A DNA stretch of 10,475 bases, taken from positions 1 to 10,475 of the forward strand of contig UQUM01000056.1 of the NCBI GenBank assembly GCA_900544255.1, written 5' to 3'. The position numbers and the translations under genes are program-made. This DNA comes from an uncultured Sutterella sp. Its GTDB lineage: Bacteria; Pseudomonadota; Gammaproteobacteria; Burkholderiales; Burkholderiaceae_F. The notes below the pieces were generated by a model, which saw only the letters and a program-made list of their open reading frames with translations, searched no databases and was not told the DNA's origin. Below, piece after piece: positions 8,591 through 10,475 of this stretch (its first letter is position 1; the number at the start of each line of letters is the position of its first letter).

Positions 8591-9679
8591 CTACGCCCAG
8601 CCGGCCTCGTGCATCACATCAAACACCAAAGTGCGGTCGGCGGTCTCAATCACCGTTTTCCCTACCGCCGTCATCACGATGAAACGAATGGTGCCGCCGA
8701 CACTTTTCTTGTCGCCCTGCATGGCGCGGTAAGCCTCCGCAGCCGACAGTCCTTCGACCCGCACGGGAAGGCCTGCCGCCTTCACAAGATTCGTCACCCG
8801 GATCACATCCTCTGCCGTCAGGTATCCCAAGCGACGTGACAAATCAGCCGCCATCACGGTGCCGATGCCGACCGCTTCTCCGTGCAGGTACGTGCCGTAC
8901 CCCGTCAATTTCTCCACGGCATGTCCGAAGGTATGTCCGAGATTTAATTTCGCACGCACGCCGCCCTCTCGTTCGTCTTCATGCACAATCGCCGCCTTCA
9001 TCCGGCAACAGTGTTCCACCGTCCGTTCAATAGTGTCGAAATCGAGCGACCGCAACGCCGGCATATCCGTCTCAAGCTGCGCCACAAACGCTGCGTCTCC
9101 CAAAAAACCATACTTCACAACTTCCGCGAGCCCTGCACTCACTTCGCGGGCGGGCAGCGTTTTGAGAACCGTCGGATCCACCAGCACCAATGAAGGCTGA
9201 TGAAAGGCTCCGATGAGATTTTTTCCCGCAGGCAGGTTCACCCCGGTTTTCCCGCCCACGCTGCTGTCAACCTGTGCGAGCAACGTCGTCGGGATCTGTA
9301 TGAAGCGAATGCCGCGCATCCACATCGCTGCGGCAAAGCCCGTCATATCCCCGACGACGCCGCCCCCCAAGGCCACCATGACGCTCTTGCGGTCTAATCC
9401 CTCATCCGACGCGGCCGACAAAATCGTTTCGACGTGCGCGAGGTCTTTATAGGCCTCACCGTCCGGCAACCGAACGACGGCCGCCGGCACCTCCGGCACG
9501 GCGGCCGCAAGACTTTCCATCACCGGCTTTTCATAAAGCGGCCCTACGGTCGTATTGGTCACCACCAAGACCCGCGTCGCCCCGAGGCGCTTCACTTCCT
9601 CACCGATCGTTTTTAAAACCCCGCTGCCGATATGAATCGGATAGGAGCGCTCACCCAAATCCACGGTATACGTCCGCAT
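8591..9679 (-). CDS. aroB: 3-dehydroquinate synthase
   Basis: A 362-residue 3-dehydroquinate synthase, the NAD- and metal-dependent second enzyme of the shikimate pathway, which turns DAHP into 3-dehydroquinate. The NAD-binding glycine motif GGGVVGD is at 105-111, followed by the family block QVDSSVGGKTGVN (136-148). Likely zinc ligands are Glu186 (GLAEVVKYG), His249 (LNLGHTFGH) and His266 (LHGEAV). Length is normal and the protein is cytosolic. The ATG follows the aroK stop without a gap (TAA then ATG); the ribosome site AAGGA lies inside the end of aroK, about 7-8 nt upstream, so the two are translationally coupled. It is the last gene of its operon, followed by a strong terminator. Confidence 0.97.
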   Translation of the reverse strand: MRTYTVDLGERSYPIHIGSGVLKTIGEEVKRLGATRVLVVTNTTVGPLYEKPVMESLAAAVPEVPAAVVRLPDGEAYKDLAHVETILSAASDEGLDRKSVMVALGGGVVGDMTGFAAAMWMRGIRFIQIPTTLLAQVDSSVGGKTGVNLPAGKNLIGAFHQPSLVLVDPTVLKTLPAREVSAGLAEVVKYGFLGDAAFVAQLETDMPALRSLDFDTIERTVEHCCRMKAAIVHEDEREGGVRAKLNLGHTFGHAVEKLTGYGTYLHGEAVGIGTVMAADLSRRLGYLTAEDVIRVTNLVKAAGLPVRVEGLSAAEAYRAMQGDKKSVGGTIRFIVMTAVGKTVIETADRTLVFDVMHEAGWA

Positions 9680-10255
9680 TTATTTTTCCTTCGTCTTGAC
9701 TGCCGCATTACCGGCCGCTACCACGACCTTAACCGCTTCCTGCGCCAAAATCCGGTCGGCGACCACATAAGGGCTCGTGCGGGACGTAGAAACCTTCACG
9801 TCCGCCGTCGCTTCGTAGACCGGCCCGCGCTCCAAAAGGAGATTTCTCACTCGAGTCACGGGGTCATCGGCCTTCAGAAGCGGCCGCGTCGTATCGCAGT
9901 GCGTTCTCTCGATGATGTCGGACACCGTGCTCGTAAGGTACACCGTGAGTCCGCGCCTTAAAAGCATGCGGTTAACGTCAAACATCGGCGCGCCGCCCCC
10001 CATTGCGACGACGGTGCGCGGCCGATGCGTCAATTCCGCCATTTTCGCAGTCTCCCGACTCCGGAATCCCGCCTCCCCTTCTTTTTCGAAGATATAGGCT
10101 ATCGACACCCCGGTCGAGGCTTCCACTTCCTTGTCCACATCAAAAAAGTCCCAGTCGAGCTTTTCCGCAAGACACCGTCCCACGGTACTTTTGCCGCTCG
10201 CCATCATGCCGATGAGAAAAATCGACGTCGGCGTTTTCGTTTGTGCGCTTGTCAT
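9680..10255 (-). CDS. aroK: Shikimate kinase
   Basis: A 191-residue shikimate kinase, phosphorylating shikimate at the 3-hydroxyl with ATP in the chorismate pathway. The Walker A loop GMMASGKST is at 16-24. Shikimate-binding residues expected in the family are present: Asp41 (DVDKE), Arg65 (GFRSRE) and the GGG of GGGAP (86-88). Arg124 (RPLL) in the lid and Arg143 (ERGPVY) are also present. The C-terminal tail after about 172 is slightly longer than the minimal kinase. ATG at 10255 is the only start that leaves room before the P-loop, but there is no good Shine-Dalgarno: GGA lies 12 nt away and the intervening bases are a CA dinucleotide run. It is first in the aroK-aroB pair, with the right end of an IS200/IS605-type element 51 bp upstream. 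Confidence 0.96.
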   Translation of the reverse strand: MTSAQTKTPTSIFLIGMMASGKSTVGRCLAEKLDWDFFDVDKEVEASTGVSIAYIFEKEGEAGFRSRETAKMAELTHRPRTVVAMGGGAPMFDVNRMLLRRGLTVYLTSTVSDIIERTHCDTTRPLLKADDPVTRVRNLLLERGPVYEATADVKVSTSRTSPYVVADRILAQEAVKVVVAAGNAAVKTKEK

Positions 10256-10306
10256 GTGTGTGTGTTTTCCGAATCAGTCCGGAGCCCGAACCGTGTCATC
10301 TTGATT
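10256..10306 (-). promoter_or_regulatory. Short aroK leader squeezed between aroK and a transposon end
   Basis: These 51 bp are all that separates the aroK start from the predicted end of the transposon. No sigma70 promoter with acceptable hexamers and spacing is visible, and there is no strong Shine-Dalgarno. The part next to the start codon is a CA repeat (five TG units at 10255-10264 on the plus strand, including the T of the start codon). Expression of aroK-aroB therefore probably begins inside or beyond the element. This is inference from the absence of signals. Confidence 0.45.
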
Positions 10307-10414
10307 TTGACGCACTCCCCCGCCTAAAGGCTGGGGATTCTTGGATCAAACGCCGGATGCCGACTTTCGTCGGTCTGACTCCGGCTCTCCTTGACGGGCG
10401 ATCGTCCCGCCCGT
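10287..10414 (-). ncRNA. Probable omega-RNA (reRNA) of TnpB: scaffold plus guide
   Basis: TnpB nucleases use an RNA from the transposon right end, with a scaffold overlapping the tnpB 3' end and a guide copied from the flanking DNA. On the minus strand three stems fit this. One is a 7-bp stem (10394-10400 with 10408-10414). The second is a nested pair: outer 6 bp 10352-10357 with 10380-10385, inner CCGAC-GAAA-GTCGG at 10360-10373. The third is the terminal hairpin (10317-10336). The scaffold would end at TCAA (10307) and the guide would be AATCAAGATGACACGGTTCG (10306 to 10287). Stems are seen directly; the RNA, its 5' end and the guide length are inferred from characterised relatives. Confidence 0.62.
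10317..10336 (-). repeat. Subterminal right-end hairpin of IS200/IS605-type element
   Basis: Minus strand CCCCAGCC, loop TTTA, GGCGGGGG: an 8-bp stem with a single A-G mismatch. It lies 6 nt before TCAA. This sequence is highly characteristic of right ends of TnpB-bearing elements, where the hairpin is bound by the Y1 transposase in single-stranded DNA and also forms the last stem of the omega-RNA scaffold. Confidence 0.82.
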
Positions 10415-10475
10415 TACTACTCTGTCAGCAATGCGAAGCGCTTCCGCAAGAATATTGCGGGCCGCATTCACGTCA
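10346..10475 (-). CDS. tnpB: TnpB-type RNA-guided nuclease (IS200/IS605 OrfB), C-terminal fragment cut by the window edge
   Basis: Only the last 42 codons and the TGA stop (10346-10348) are in the window; the first full codon is at 10474. The fragment opens with DVNAARNIL, the conserved final RuvC motif of TnpB/OrfB proteins, whose aspartate is one of the three catalytic acidic residues. A polar, arginine- and glycine-containing tail follows, ending in SASGV. The zinc-finger and other RuvC motifs should lie just beyond the edge. TnpB is an omega-RNA-guided DNA endonuclease that helps the element persist at its donor site. The truncation is due to the window, not a visible mutation, so activity cannot be judged. 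The motif and the right-end hairpin after the stop make the assignment firm despite the short length. Confidence 0.87.
   Translation of the reverse strand, partial: DVNAARNILAEALRIADRVVTGGTIARQGEPESDRRKSASGV

Larger units (their letters stand above)
10307..10475 (-). mobile_element. Right end of an IS200/IS605-type (TnpB-bearing) transposon, partial
   Basis: The window ends inside this element. It shows the tnpB 3' end, then a hairpin-rich right end finishing with the imperfect palindrome CCCCAGCC-TTTA-GGCGGGGG and TCAA (10307-10310 on the minus strand). Right ends of this family are subterminal hairpins followed by a short cleavage tetranucleotide such as TCAA, with no terminal inverted repeats and no target duplication. 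The boundary at 10307 is inferred; a second TCAA at 10301-10304 is an alternative. Whether a tnpA transposase is present cannot be seen. Confidence 0.8.

Noticed and set aside
10301..10304. Second TCAA (minus strand) as the transposon end
   Set aside because: The TCAA at 10307-10310 is closer to the subterminal hairpin at the usual short distance. The alternative would shift the guide by 6 nt and cannot be fully excluded without an empty site.
1..10475. CRISPR array, tRNA genes or toxin-antitoxin genes
   Set aside because: No spaced direct repeats, no cloverleaf-like tRNA sequence and no recognisable toxin or antitoxin gene were found on reading both strands.

Overview
The window looks like a chromosomal stretch of a betaproteobacterium, probably Burkholderiales and possibly Sutterellaceae-like. 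This rests on the gene families, on the linkage of aroK-aroB with gltB-gltD (familiar from that class), and on a betaproteobacterial-looking 16S rRNA leader at the left edge. No marker gene settles the genus. Most of the window is ordinary core metabolism; the accessory signals are at the two ends.

Left end (1-329): non-coding on the plus strand. On the minus strand it carries the promoter region and leader of a ribosomal RNA operon that runs off the left edge. Two tandem sigma70-type promoters (P1 about 235-263, P2 about 98-126) are followed by a small hairpin and a boxA antitermination element (58-69). Reading away from it is a cytoplasmic-looking M61 family aminopeptidase with a C-terminal PDZ domain (330-2117). 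A perfect 11-bp inverted repeat separates this gene from the convergent gltD.

Middle (2178-8320, minus strand): gltB and gltD, the large and small subunits of NADPH-dependent glutamate synthase, nearly abutting and translationally coupled. Flavin, iron-sulfur and amidotransferase motifs are intact in both, so the enzyme should be functional. With glutamine synthetase (not in the window) it would form the GS-GOGAT ammonia assimilation route.

Right part (8541-10255, minus strand): aroK (shikimate kinase) and aroB (3-dehydroquinate synthase), joined as TAA-ATG with no gap and closed by a textbook intrinsic terminator. They are two steps of the shikimate pathway to chorismate.

Right edge (10307-10475, minus strand): the right end of an IS200/IS605-type transposon. 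It contains the last 42 codons of a TnpB-type RNA-guided nuclease with its final RuvC motif. Overlapping and following this is a structured segment that looks like the omega-RNA (reRNA) scaffold, ending in the characteristic hairpin and TCAA. The element ends only 51 bp upstream of aroK, so the predicted guide is copied from the aroK leader. This is the most interesting part of the window; the rest of the element lies outside it.
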